From the NCBI RefSeq assembly GCF_901000735.1, contig NC_081551.1, positions 4,329,420-4,393,419 on the forward strand: a stretch of 64,000 nt of DNA, written 5' to 3'. The notes below the pieces were generated by a model. That model saw nothing but the letters and a program-made list of their open reading frames with translations. It had not been told where the DNA came from and made no database searches. Within the stretch, counting starts at the first letter, position 1; every line of letters starts with the position of its first letter. Below are positions 22,103 through 34,067 of this stretch, piece by piece. Position numbers and translations under genes: made by a program. The DNA is from Corylus avellana (taxonomy: Eukaryota > Streptophyta > Magnoliopsida > Fagales > Betulaceae).

Positions 22103-24092
22103 CTAAGATGAAAGCAGAGTAGAATTCTCATCATTATCATTCAACACAAGGCTCTTTTCCACTTCAAAATCTGCCTCTAGCTGTTGCATTTCGGATTCTA
22201 TCAATGCATTCATTCTTGCCCGTTCACGGTCTCTTGGGTATGTACAATATAGGAAGGAGTAGATGAAGGCACAGACTGCCATGGGAAACCCGACTGCTGT
22301 GTAGAGTGCCTTGGCGAGCGACGCAGCATTTTCTCTATCTGTTTCAATCCCTGCAGCGCTTGATGACCCTTTTGGAATCGGTTTATAGCCATAAATATGC
22401 TGAGCCAAAATGCCTACTACGGCGGGAGAAAATGACGCCGGTACCGTCTCAAATGCTCGATACAAAGCGTAGATGCTCGTACGGGACTTCTCTGGAACTA
22501 TCTCTGCAAATATGGGACTATCAAAAAAAGTCAGTATCTTCAGTATCTCTAATTCCTCTGGTTACTCTGCTTTTGTATTATATATGAGTTTTTTCACTTG
22601 CAAACACCGAAAACAGAATACCCTTTTGTTTCTCAAGATTGAAAAAGCAAAACATAATTGATCTGAGTATATATATACGTACTTGTTAGTTGCTGCATTT
22701 TCCCAGGAGACGAAAAATCCGAGAATGAACAAGACCAGCCCATGCATGAATGCTGTGGATGGGTCATAAGGCAATAGAAGGAGCAAAATTGCAGCAAGAG
22801 GAACAGCCGAACCCGAGCTTATTTGCGACAGAATAATCCTTCCAGAATTGGGTAAGCGTTGTGCAAGAATATCACCCATTTTTCCACCAAACAGGCCTCC
22901 AAGGGCAAAACCAATTGCAAGTATGCTCCAAAGGAATGCTGTTTTTCCATGGGAGAAGCCTATGAGCTCCAGCCACATGGGGGTGAATGACAAAGCAGAT
23001 CGAGGTAATGACGCAGAGACACCTTGAGCCACAATTACCTGAAAAGATGGGATTCTCATCACTGACTTTGCTTCTTGAATTAGCTCTTTAACGTCCGACC
23101 AGACATTCTTTTGATTATCATGAAAAACTCGAGTCTTAGAAAAGCGTGGATCCTTTGCAAAGAGGCCGACAAATATCCCAACAATGACACTTACAAAAGC
23201 AACCCCAAGAAAAGCGATTCTCCAACCAGGTATGCCCATGACTGATGTTGAGGCGACAACAACAGAAGAGAATCCACCAACGATGGAGCCGAGGTTTCCT
23301 GTAAGGTGCAGCCATCCAAAAGCCATGCCACGATTGCTGTCATCGGTTGAGTCGGCGATGAGGGATTGAATTGAAGGTATGACAATGGCAAGTCCGATTC
23401 CAGTTAAACCCCGTGACACTGCTACCTAATTATACCCAAATCATCCCAATCTGTTATAATCAAAGAATGCAACTATTCCATTACAACTTCAACTTTCTGA
23501 GCTTCTTAAGTTCTTAAGTTTTTCTAAAATCTGTTAAAATATGCTGCAATTCTTTCCTTATCAGATTTCAGATACCCATGTTGTCATTTTTTTTCTTTTT
23601 TCTTTTTTTGGTGAGCAGAAAAAAAAAAAATAATAATAATCCATCTTGCTGATTTCTTAAACCAACTCAAGAAAGTACTAGATGGGTACAGATCTACAAA
23701 CCCCCAACAAGCGAACAAGAAAATCTACAACATTATACTATATATATCAATAACATTTTTCAGAGAGTTAAATACAAGCAGGAGAAAGAGTTAGATAGAG
23801 AGACCTGGAAGAAGGTGGAGGAGATGGCAACGAGAAGGGTGGCAGCAGCCCAGAGAAAAGCGCCGGCGGCAATGATGTGAGCACGGTTGTGACGCAGAGC
23901 CAGGTAAGCGGCCAGTGGGTAGCAAAAAGATTGCACTATGGTTCGGAACAGAGTGAGCGCGCCCAAACCAGTTGGGTCTGTGTGCAGAGCAGCTCCTACC
24001 TCCTTATACACCGCTGGCAACAACTTCTCATCAGCTTTCTCCATAATACCCGCTAGATTTACCAAAATTAATGTCAAAGTATCTGAATCCAT
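22103..24092 (-). CDS. MFS transporter, UNE2-type family, copy MFS-5 (intact)
   Basis: Exons on the minus strand are 24092-23805, 23425-22683 and 22517-22103, giving 1446 nt or 481 residues, the shortest copy. It starts MDSDTLTLILVNLAGIMEK where the other copies have MKSE. The introns are compact (379 and 165 nt). The third exon has lost about 40 C-tail residues compared with MFS-1 and ends ENSTLLSS. The MFS motifs are kept (AAYLALRHNRAHIIAAG and GGKMGDILAQRLPNSGR). This is the most diverged intact member. Its 5' half is duplicated at 25487-26266 beyond an N gap, most likely by assembly. Confidence 0.87.
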
Positions 24093-24120
24093 CTCGACGG
24101 GTCAGCTTCAAATCAAAATC

Positions 24121-24268
24121 CTCTGTTTTTGGAGGGGCGGTGTGACGGCTGACTTTGCTGGAAGGGAGTTCGATTGGCTTTAATCAAAGTCCTGTCTGTT
24201 TCTTTCTGCTCTGTTTTTGGAGGGCGAAGTGATGGTTGACTTTCTTGGAAGGAGTTTGATTGGGTAAT
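24121..24268. repeat. Two-unit direct repeat in the MFS-5 upstream region
   Basis: Units starting at 24121 and 24209 (offset 88) share CTCTGTTTTTGGAGGG, TGACTTT, GGAAGG and TTTGATTGG or its variant. They carry the promoter block common to the array. MFS-5 therefore has two copies of the element about 30-170 bases upstream of its start. Confidence 0.65.
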
Positions 24269-24429
24269 GGTGCAGGGGTCTTGAACTTGTTGACCGGAAG
24301 ATTTGCGAGAATCAAAGGTTGTCCTACTATCAAAGGTTGTTTGTTGCAACTTGCGTAAACTTTGGGATGTGTCTTAGGTTAGGACACTGAACTTTGGGAG
24401 TCTAGCTGTACCTTTCAGGATTGAATGCA

Positions 24430-24655
24430 GGCTCAATTTGACCAAAAAAAAAAACTCTCATACTATTTCTACCAAAATCAAACACATTAATCACTTTTCT
24501 TACTATTCAAATAAAAAAATTACTATAAAACAATTTTTTTTTTTTTTTTTTTTTTTTTGTACAAAACGACATACTTTTTTCTTCACATCAATCAAATCTA
24601 CTATAGTTTCTATTCACTTCATTTTTCAAGTCCTTTGTCCAACACACCCTCCAAT
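24430..24655. mobile_element. Possible MITE of family B
   Basis: A region with a long T run and a stretch (CATCAATCAAATCTACTA) shared with the element at 5902-6157, ending near TTGTCCAACACACCC. The terminal repeats are too eroded to define the ends. It is repeated at 26604-26829 in the right contig copy. Confidence 0.4.
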
Positions 24656-25386
24656 GTCCAAGGAAATTAACCTTCCTACGGACATCTCCAACAATCATTT
24701 CTCAAGAAAGAAAGAAAAATCCCATAATTCACTTGAAATTTCACACGTTTTTAATATTAGTTTTTAAGATTAAAAAACTTTCGATTTAAGGTATCAAACT
24801 TTTAATTTTTTGAAATATTTTCTATCGGTAAAGATTTTTCGCTAGATATTATCAACATACTCAATTTTTTTAATAAAAAAATTACAAATATTCAGACATA
24901 AGTATTTTTGCAAATTTGGTTGAATCTTTGCAATTTTTTATATTAGAAAATACTTCATTTTCTACCTTAAAGTGATTTTAAAAAGTGGGAAGATGAGAAA
25001 AGAATGAGGGGAAGATGTGTAACATTTCTCTTTTTAATTTTATTTTTTTATGATAAAAAATTGGTATTTTGAAATTTTTTACAAAATTTAACGGATGGAT
25101 AACATTGTAAAAATTTGAAAATCCGATACACTAAATTTAAAGTTTTTAAACTTTGAAGAATAATTACATAGCAATGAAAGTTGAGAAGGAATTCAGTGAA
25201 GTTTAAAAAAAGAAAATAAAAAATAAGGTTATAACAATCACCATTCTTCAAATTCAAAATAAAGGCTTGCAAATAGCAATGCCCGAATTTAAAACAAAAG
25301 CAAAACAATATTATTATTATTATTTTTTTTTGACATGTCTGCACAAGAGGGGAAAGAGGGATTCGAACTAGTGCTCCGCTTTATTA

Positions 25387-25486
25387 NNNNNNNNNNNNNN
25401 NNNNNNNNNNNNNNNNNNNNNNNNNNNNNNNNNNNNNNNNNNNNNNNNNNNNNNNNNNNNNNNNNNNNNNNNNNNNNNNNNNNNNN
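25387..25486. other. Assembly gap of 100 N
   Basis: Exactly 100 N, the usual placeholder for a gap of unknown size. The flanking duplication implies that the true distance may be negative, meaning the contigs overlap. Confidence 0.99.
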
Positions 25487-26266
25487 CATCCAAAAGCCAT
25501 GCCACGATTGCTGTCATCGGTTGAGTCGGCGATGAGGGATTGAATTGAAGGTATGACAATGGCAAGTCCGATTCCAGTTAAACCCCGTGACACTGCTACC
25601 TAATTATACCCAAATCATCCCAATCTGTTATAATCAAAGAATGCAACTATTCCATTACAACTTCAACTTTCTGAGCTTCTTAAGTTCTTAAGTTTTTCTA
25701 AAATCTGTTAAAATATGCTGCAATTCTTTCCTTATCAGATTTCAGATACCCATGTTGTCATTTTTTTTCTTTTTTCTTTTTTTGGTGAGCAGAAAAAAAA
25801 AAAATAATAATAATCCATCTTGCTGATTTCTTAAACCAACTCAAGAAAGTACTAGATGGGTACAGATCTACAAACCCCCAACAAGCGAACAAGAAAATCT
25901 ACAACATTATACTATATATATCAATAACATTTTTCAGAGAGTTAAATACAAGCAGGAGAAAGAGTTAGATAGAGAGACCTGGAAGAAGGTGGAGGAGATG
26001 GCAACGAGAAGGGTGGCAGCAGCCCAGAGAAAAGCGCCGGCGGCAATGATGTGAGCACGGTTGTGACGCAGAGCCAGGTAAGCGGCCAGTGGGTAGCAAA
26101 AAGATTGCACTATGGTTCGGAACAGAGTGAGCGCGCCCAAACCAGTTGGGTCTGTGTGCAGAGCAGCTCCTACCTCCTTATACACCGCTGGCAACAACTT
26201 CTCATCAGCTTTCTCCATAATACCCGCTAGATTTACCAAAATTAATGTCAAAGTATCTGAATCCAT
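25487..26266 (-). pseudogene. Partial MFS gene at contig end (probable assembly duplicate of MFS-5)
   Basis: It contains a full exon 1 (26266-25979), intron 1, and the first 113 bases of exon 2 (25599-25487) before the N gap. The predicted residues are identical to MFS-5. There is no rest of exon 2 and no exon 3. It should not be counted as a separate gene: it is best explained as the second representation of the MFS-5 5' end. Confidence 0.85.
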
Positions 26267-27561
26267 CTCGACGGGTCAGCTTCAAATCAAAATCCTCTGT
26301 TTTTGGAGGGGCGGTGTGACGGCTGACTTTGCTGGAAGGGAGTTCGATTGGCTTTAATCAAAGTCCTGTCTGTTTCTTTCTGCTCTGTTTTTGGAGGGCG
26401 AAGTGATGGTTGACTTTCTTGGAAGGAGTTTGATTGGGTAATGGTGCAGGGGTCTTGAACTTGTTGACCGGAAGATTTGCGAGAATCAAAGGTTGTCCTA
26501 CTATCAAAGGTTGTTTGTTGCAACTTGCGTAAACTTTGGGATGTGTCTTAGGTTAGGACACTGAACTTTGGGAGTCTAGCTGTACCTTTCAGGATTGAAT
26601 GCAGGCTCAATTTGACCAAAAAAAAAAACTCTCATACTATTTCTACCAAAATCAAACACATTAATCACTTTTCTTACTATTCAAATAAAAAAATTACTAT
26701 AAAACAATTTTTTTTTTTTTTTTTTTTTTTTTGTACAAAACGACATACTTTTTTCTTCACATCAATCAAATCTACTATAGTTTCTATTCACTTCATTTTT
26801 CAAGTCCTTTGTCCAACACACCCTCCAATGTCCAAGGAAATTAACCTTCCTACGGACATCTCCAACAATCATTTCTCAAGAAAGAAAGAAAAATCCCATA
26901 ATTCACTTGAAATTTCACACGTTTTTAATATTAGTTTTTAAGATTAAAAAACTTTCGATTTAAGGTATCAAACTTTTAATTTTTTGAAATATTTTCTATC
27001 GGTAAAGATTTTTCGCTAGATATTATCAACATACTCAATTTTTTTAATAAAAAAATTACAAATATTCAGACATAAGTATTTTTGCAAATTTGGTTGAATC
27101 TTTGCAATTTTTTATATTAGAAAATACTTCATTTTCTACCTTAAAGTGATTTTAAAAAGTGGGAAGATGAGAAAAGAATGAGGGGAAGATGTGTAACATT
27201 TCTCTTTTTAATTTTATTTTTTTATGATAAAAAATTGGTATTTTGAAATTTTTTACAAAATTTAACGGATGGATAACATTGTAAAAATTTGAAAATCCGA
27301 TACACCAAATTTAAAGTTTTTAAACTTTGAAGAATAATTACATAGCAATGAAAGTTGAGAAGGAATTCAGTGAAGTTTAAAAAAAGAAAATAAAAAATAA
27401 GGTTATAACAATCACCCTTCTTCAAATTCAAAATAAAGGCTTGCAAATAGCAATGCCCGAATTTAAAACAAAAGCAAAACAATTTTTTTTTTTTTTTTTT
27501 TTTTTAGACATGTCTGTACAAGAAGGGGGAGAGGGATTCGAACTAGTGCTCCGCTTTATTA
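25487..27561. repeat. Right member of the 2.07-kb duplication (contig start)
   Basis: It matches 23313-25386 with an offset of 2174-2175. It starts in the middle of an MFS exon 2 and continues beyond the point where the left copy stops. This is the geometry of two contigs whose ends overlap but were not merged. Confidence 0.93.
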
Positions 27562-27598
27562 TGCGTAGTCCTAACCGATTGAGTTATCTCTCGGGGAC
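27483..27598 (-). mobile_element. Full-length SINE with 9-bp target duplication
   Basis: On the minus strand it has a box A-like region (GATAACTCAATCGGTTA, complement of about 27572-27590), a box B-like AGTTCGAATC (complement of 27535-27544) and a poly-A tail. GCAAAACAA flanks it at 27474-27482 and 27599-27607. It is the most complete member of the SINE family in this window. The corresponding left contig copy is cut at 25386 by the gap. Confidence 0.83.
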
Positions 27599-27868
27599 GC
27601 AAAACAACATATTGAGTTGAGTTGAAAGAGATTAATAGATATTTGGAATGAAGTGAACCCAGATGCTCCCTCTCTTGTTTTTAATTGATGGGGTGTTCTC
27701 TAAAACCCAAGCCAGGTTTGAGATTGGTCATGTAAAATGAAGCCCAAGACTGCTCAAGTGGACTAGCCCATAAGGATGTTTTGTTTTCAATTTCTCAGAT
27801 TTAGACCCAACCCCACATAAGCTTATGTTGTTCTTGGTTACCCAATAAAAGAAACAAGTAAATTTAAT

Positions 27869-28261
27869 GGGTAACTTCACTTGAATTACCACACAATTTG
27901 ACAAGTCCTCCTAAATTTTAAAATTTCTCAATTTAAATTCCTAAACTTTCAATTGCAGTCAATTTGAATCATTCTGTCAAATTAACAGTGAGACAATGAC
28001 ACTTACGCTCCTGACCTTTTTTATAAAATTTTAAATTTACCTTTAATTCCAATTTTTTTTTTTTTTTTAAAAAAAAAGAAAAACGAAAATCATGGATATT
28101 TTGGTCTTTTTATGTATTTCAGTTAGAAGTTAACGGCTAAATCTGACGGAGGGGTTCAAATTGACGCAATTGAAAGTTCAGGAGTTTAAATTGAGAGGTG
28201 TTAAAATTTTAAGGCTTGTCAAATAACGTGGTCATTTAAGAGTTTAAAGTGAAATTACCCC
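27869..28261. mobile_element. MITE with long terminal inverted repeats
   Basis: About 115 bases of the left arm (from GGGTAACTTCACTT) are mirrored by the right arm (reverse complement from GGGGTAATTTCACTTTAAA). The match runs through TTTGACAAG, TTAAAATTT and CTTTCAATTGC. The internal spacer has a long T/A run. The flanks (AAATTTAAT and TAAATTAAAT) are too AT-rich to define the target duplication. No ORF. Confidence 0.72.
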
Positions 28262-29901
28262 TAAATTAAATAATATTGCGCTCTTAGAAAAGAAACAAGT
28301 AAATAAAGCTGTTGACCTCAAAAACCGCATTACCATTTGAGATTTTCTGTTGTTAGGTTGTCTAAATTTTTGCATCAGAGACGGGAATTGCAAGACTTGT
28401 CTATCTCGCCCGGATGAATCCTACATCTTATATCGTTGAAGATAGATGAACCTAATAACTTTTTAAATTGCTCAAATTTTTATGAAATTCAGACAACCTA
28501 ATAGCAGGAGATCACCGTCTTCCGCAACATGGCATGGTAATTTGGGGTCCGGTTTACATAATGAGCCTAAACATATTTTTCTTTTGACGCCAAAAAAAAA
28601 TAAAGGTATTTTGAAGAAATTATTAATGAGGAATACAATTGTTGACGGAACGTGAAACACAAAACGGAGTTAGGGAAGAGGTCGCCATCATGAAGTGTCA
28701 GTATCAAGGGATGGGTAACAGTGTCCGTACAGATGAGGGAGCAGGTACACTCCACTGGGCTAGGTGAGGTGGGGGGTCCACTGAGACATGGACGGCCTAT
28801 CATCATCATGACACGTTAACTCCCTCCGCTGTGGTCGGGCCCACCTAATTAATTGTAACACGTGTACTTTCCCGCTTGGTTTTTGCTTTTCGGGCTTGTG
28901 GTAAAAGCCTGAGGTGGAGCTGACGTAAGGGCTTCTCCCTCTGACAAAAGAGATAAATACAAAAACTCAATTATGAGCTTCGCTTTTTTTAATATTTTTA
29001 TTTACTCTGATAATTCTACATTATACTTGTCAATCTAATATAAATAATTAACTTTGGAAGTGTGGGTACCAAACTGTACCATTCAAACTATGCTCTCTTA
29101 CTTACCAAAAAAAAAAAACTATGCTCTCTTTGTTAAAAATTTTTAGTTTTTTATTTTAAAAAAAAAACAAAAACATTAATAAACAATTCAAACACAAAAC
29201 ACTTTTAAATATACAAATAATTTTCATCATTATGTTACATAATGACACCTTTTCAAACTTTTTTTTTTAAAAAAAAACCAAAAAACTTTAACAATCAGAG
29301 CCAAAAAGTGTCTTTTAGATCCTTTAAACAATTTTTTTTTTTTTAATTCAAATAAGGAGAAGGAGTTTATGATATAGGTCGAACAGCCACAAAGACATGG
29401 GCACCCCAATAAAGCTCATATAGAAAAAGTAGTACAAAGACATTAGGCAATTGTTTTATTTATAATCCCAAAAAAATTATAAACTAGTCGGGCCTTTGTA
29501 TGGGCCGCACAAAGCGGTGACAAGGGACAAGATGACTCAATAAGGAGTCCAAAGTGGTGAAGGCAATAACCCTCGTTAAGAGGTTGTTGCAAAAATTGTA
29601 TTGCATAAAACCGGATGGGAACCATTGAAGGACAAACACCAGCAACAAAAATTTTCTCCACAAGATCGAACCACGCAACATCATGGAAACAATAATCCAC
29701 AGAAAAATACACTAAAATACAATAGGAAAAAAAAAAAAAAAAAACTACTTAGAACAGTAGCACCGATGAAGGACGGGCAGTTAGAGGTTTCTGGTGAACA
29801 CAGAAGATGCACGTGCCGATGAGTGGACAGTAGGACAAAAAGCGGCTAGTGACTACCGAAAGCTGGGAAGCCAAAGGAGGAGGTGGATAGGCGCGTTGTT
29901 C
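28262..29901. other. Gene-free region
   Basis: Bases 28262-29440 are AT-rich with long A and T runs. A somewhat GC-richer part at 29440-29890 has a minus-strand open frame of 89 codons (29712-29443) without any domain I recognise, and with no sign of exons around it. I do not call it a gene. Confidence 0.4.
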
Positions 29902-30961
29902 AAATATTGCCATTTTGCAATTTACATTAACTTTAGTTCCAAGTGGATGTTGTTCAAATATCTATATATAGGGTTAGGTTGGGCTTTAACATAAAGCTTT
30001 AATATATAGATTAATTTGTTATAAATTATATTTTCATGCTATTAGCTGTTGAAATAAAATTTTAAGAATAACATAAATACCTTGAGAACCACCGGTGAAA
30101 TGATTATTTTTAGTATAGGTACGAACCTACGTAAATAAATAAATATATATATATATATATATACGTAAGTTTCATTATATGTCTATGTGCACATTGGTAT
30201 AAAATAAATGATACAAAATTTATAAATCATAAATGTATACAAAATTTACTCGTTGTCTTTAAATGGAACTTCAATTTCAAATACAAAATTTTTCTAATTT
30301 GTTATATATAGACACGCAAAAAAAAAAAATTAAAAAATAAATAAATAAATAAAATTGAACCTATTTTTTTGGCCCATGAATCTTCTTCACATCTTTGATG
30401 TTTCGCATGTACCATTAACTCTTATTTTCCTTCTCGAAATAATAGACGCCATAATGCTAAAACGCCATAATGCCTAACTCTCTTTCACATCTTAGTTTTT
30501 CGATCGTTTTGGGTAGGAATAGATTTAGTCTTTTTACGAGTAGATTTGTACTTTTATGGCTATTTTTATGTTGGGGTTGAATTTTTTCTGTTTTTTATTG
30601 TCTGTACTTTTGTTTGATCAAGAATTGTTTAGACCTTAAGCTTGTGGATGTGATATGTTTTCAGAGCGAGGAAGATGAGCTACATATGCATTGAGTTAAA
30701 TCTATTTAGAATAGATCTGATGTTACAACTGAAAAGTAGTCATAAGTTAGTGGATATTAATGTCTTAATTAGGTCTTGAATATTTGATTTTTATATAAGT
30801 ATTATGATTTGTAACTTCGTTGCTTCGGCTATGATTTTTCAAAACTTTTTGTTCTGTGATGTAAGAGCATTAAACTCGTAATTCTTCTTCAATAAGACTG
30901 AAATTCAAAAACAAAAAAAAAAGCCTAAAACATTTCTGATTTCTTTTTTCTTTTCTCTATA
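29902..30961. repeat. Left member of a second contig-end duplication
   Basis: This stretch, from AAATATTGCC to TTCTCTATA, recurs at 31062-32148. It ends exactly at the second N run. The two copies differ by the length of a TA repeat (about 30145-30163 versus 31303-31337), scattered base changes and a short duplicated TTTCACATC. They look like two alleles rather than a sequencing overlap of one molecule. Confidence 0.9.
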
Positions 30962-31061
30962 NNNNNNNNNNNNNNNNNNNNNNNNNNNNNNNNNNNNNNN
31001 NNNNNNNNNNNNNNNNNNNNNNNNNNNNNNNNNNNNNNNNNNNNNNNNNNNNNNNNNNNNN
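30962..31061. other. Assembly gap of 100 N
   Basis: Exactly 100 N, with the same flank geometry as the gap at 25387-25486. Confidence 0.99.
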
Positions 31062-31298
31062 AAATATTGCCATTTTGCAATTTACATTAACTTTAGTTCC
31101 AAGTGGATGTTGTTCAAATATCTATATATAGGGTTAGGTTGGGCTTTAACATAAAGCTTTAATATATAGATTAATTTGTTATAAATTATATTTTCATGCT
31201 ATTAGCTGTTGAAATAAAATTTTAAGAATAACATAAATACCTTGAGAACCACCGGTGAAATGATTATTTTTAGTATAGGTACGAACCTACGTAAATAA

Positions 31299-31340
<42 letters not shown>

Positions 31341-32148
31341 GTAAGTTTCATTATATGTCTATGTGCACATTGGTATAAAATAAATGATACAAAATTTATA
31401 AATCATAAATGTATACAAAATTTACTCGTTGTCTTTAAATGGAACTTCAATTTCAAATACAAAATTTTTCTAATTTGTTATATATAGATACGCAAAAAAA
31501 AAAATTAAAAAAAATAAATAAATAAAATTGAACCTATTTTTTTGGCCCATGAATCTTCTTCACATCTTTGATGTTACGCATGAGCATTAACTCTTATTTT
31601 CCTTCTCGAAATAATAGACGCCATAATGCTAAAACGCCATAATGCCTAAATCTCTTTCACATCTTTCACATCTTAGTTTTTCGATCGTTTTGGGTAGGAA
31701 TAGATTTAGCCATTTTAGGGGCAGATTTGTACTTTTATGGCTATTTTTGTGTTGGGGTTGAATTTTCTTTGTTTTTTTTTATTGTCTGTACTTTTGTTTG
31801 ATCAAGAATTGTCTAGACATTAAGCTTGTGGATGTGATATGTTTTCAGAGCGAGGAAGATGAGCTACATATGCATTGAGTTGAATCTATTTGGAACAGAT
31901 CTGATGTTACAACTGAAAAGTAGTAATAAGTTAGTAAATATTAATGTCTTAAATAGGTCTTGAATATTTAATTTTTATATAAGAATCTATGATTTGTAAC
32001 TTCGTAGCTTCAGTTATGATTTTTTAAAATTTTTTATTCTGTAATGTAAGAGCGTTATGCTTATAATTCTTCTTCAATGAACTGAAATTTTTTCAAAAGC
32101 AAAAAAAAAGCCTAAAACATTTCTGATTTCTTTTTTCTTTTCTCTATA
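31062..32148. repeat. Right member of the second contig-end duplication
   Basis: It begins immediately after the N run at the base corresponding to 29902 and continues past the point where the left copy stops. About 1.09 kb against 1.06 kb on the left, mainly because of the longer TA microsatellite. No coding content. Confidence 0.9.
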
Positions 32149-32977
32149 ATGTTTAAAATTTTGTTTGAATGATAATTGTGTCATGTATTTTTGTGTGTGA
32201 AAACTGAAAAAGTAGGGAGTGTAAATTTGTTTACATGATTTCACTTGTTACGAGGCAAAGTGTTTCCACTTGGCCAAAAGTCAATCACCTCGATAAAACA
32301 AACAATTGGCACTTGTCAAAAACAACCTCAAAAGTCAACCATAACCTTTTTCTTTTAATCTTTACATCCTTCCCGGCCAAAATATATATAAAGGCATCCC
32401 CCTCGAAGTTCACATCCCGATAGCCGATACGACAATACCCACAATTTTTTGTTCTCCTTTTCGGAAACTTTTTTTTTTAAGCATTGGCCTTTTTTCTGGT
32501 GACTCCAACCAATTGCCCTCTCAACATTGTAGTGGGGAAAAGAGTCAATGGTAATGCCCTATAGCATGGGATAGAATAAAAAGAAAAAGAAATATAGCAT
32601 GATATATATATTATAAGCTCTTTCCAAGAAAGATATATCTTTATTTGAGCTTCCATATAAAGTCGAAGATTGTTGGACCGCATGACTGCTACCCTTTCTT
32701 ATGAAGGGTACGTGCCCTGGCCCCTGAAAGAAACATGGGGGCTCTTCTTTTAAAAAAATACTTTTAAAATAAATGTCCACTTTTCTAAGAATTGAAATTC
32801 TCATTTCTTTATTTGTTACTCTTGCTTTCATTAAAAGTCGTGTCTACCATTTATATAAAACAAATAACATTTGAGATTTTAAATTTTTTTTTAATTTTTA
32901 AAATTTTTAAATTTAAATTTAAATTTTTATAAATATGGGATTGAAAATGTAGTATGAGTCTATGAAAATGAAATTTA

Positions 32978-33556
32978 GGGGTGTTAAACGAGCAAGTCGT
33001 TTGCGAGCGAGCTCGAGATTGGTCCGTACTCGACTCGATTATTAAATAAGACGTTTCGTAAACACAAATACTAACTTAAATCTTAAACGAAGAAAGCTCG
33101 GCTTTACTTGATTAGGCTCTTAAGCAGCTTGTATAAGGCTCGAATTGATAATTGTTCATATAGTTGCTCATATTAATATTAAAAATTGATAATTTTTTTT
33201 TTTTTCCTAATAGCATCATTTTATTATAAAAGGATGCATATCCTCTCTTTTCGAAACCAAGTATCTTGTGGTTTTGACTCAGGCAAAATACTCGGCTAGC
33301 CAGTCTAAGCAAATGCTCATGTGCAATATAGGTTCTTGAGCCGTTTAAGAATACTTGAAGTTTAAATTTATAATAAAATAAATAAATTAAATATAAGAGC
33401 CAGCTCGCGAGCTGGCTCGACTTATTATAAGCTCAGGCTCGGGCTCAATTTTTTTGCTTGTCCTTAAGTTCGGCTCGAGCTTGAACTCGAATAAAATTTA
33501 AACGAGTTAAGTCTAAACAAGAGAAGCTCGCTCAAGCTCGACTCGTTTACACCCCA
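32978..33556. mobile_element. hAT-like non-autonomous element
   Basis: The ends read AGGGGTGTTAAACGAG and, reverse-complemented, GGGGTGTAAACGAG, the typical terminal form of plant hAT elements. The sub-terminal regions are crowded with CTCGAGCT, GCTCGG and ACTCGA motifs on both strands. No transposase is present. An 8-bp target duplication is not clear. Confidence 0.6.
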
Positions 33557-33895
33557 TTGAGATATAAGTAATTGGTTTTGATAGGGTTGTAGATAAATGT
33601 GTTTTGAGAAGCATTTTGTGTTTTACGTTGGTTGTTTGGGTCTTTAAGTAGAGAATATAAAACAAAAGAGAAAAAATAAATTCGTAAACAAACATGGCTA
33701 TCTAGACAAATTAAATGACAATCAAGGAGTTGTCCTCTAGAATGATATTGTCCAAATCCATTTACGAGTGTAAATGAACAAGTTCGTTCGACAATCCACT
33801 TGATACCCACTCATATAACCTCAACTTGAACTTAGTTCATGAAAGCAAAAATATGCTCAATTATCAAATAATGTATACCAGTATAAGTTCCATTT

Positions 33896-34067
33896 GACTC
33901 ATTAGCTTGACTCGACTGATGTTTGTGGGCCTAGCTTGTATGAAGTTTGGTTTGACTCATTAGCTCGACTCGGTTAACGCTCATGAGCCTAAATCGTATA
34001 AAGTTCGGCTTGACTCTTCAACTCAACTCAATTAATGTTTGTGAACATAACTTGTATCAAAACGAAC
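33896..34067. repeat. 58-bp tandem repeat, three units
   Basis: Three head-to-tail units start at 33896, 33954 and 34012. Each opens with GACTC, continues with an (A/T)CAACTCGACT-like segment and GTTTGTGAGCCTA-like text, and closes with GTATNAAGTT. They are diverged by point changes only. The motif style resembles the sub-terminal repeats of the neighbouring hAT-like element. Confidence 0.7.

Larger units (their letters stand above)
23313..25386. repeat. Left member of a near-identical 2.07-kb direct duplication ending at an N gap
   Basis: This stretch recurs almost base for base at 25487-27561. It includes exon 1, intron 1 and part of exon 2 of MFS-5 and upstream DNA. It ends exactly where the N run begins, while the right copy begins exactly where the N run ends. 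The only differences I noticed are near the poly-T at about 25310-25360 and a few single bases (for example near 25126 and 25243). Confidence 0.93.

Noticed and set aside
25487..26266. A sixth transporter gene
   Set aside because: It is identical to the 5' part of MFS-5 and bounded by the N gap, so it is better explained as an unmerged contig end.
29443..29712. 89-codon minus-strand frame
   Set aside because: It lacks domains and flanking exon signals, and the surrounding DNA is repeat-like.
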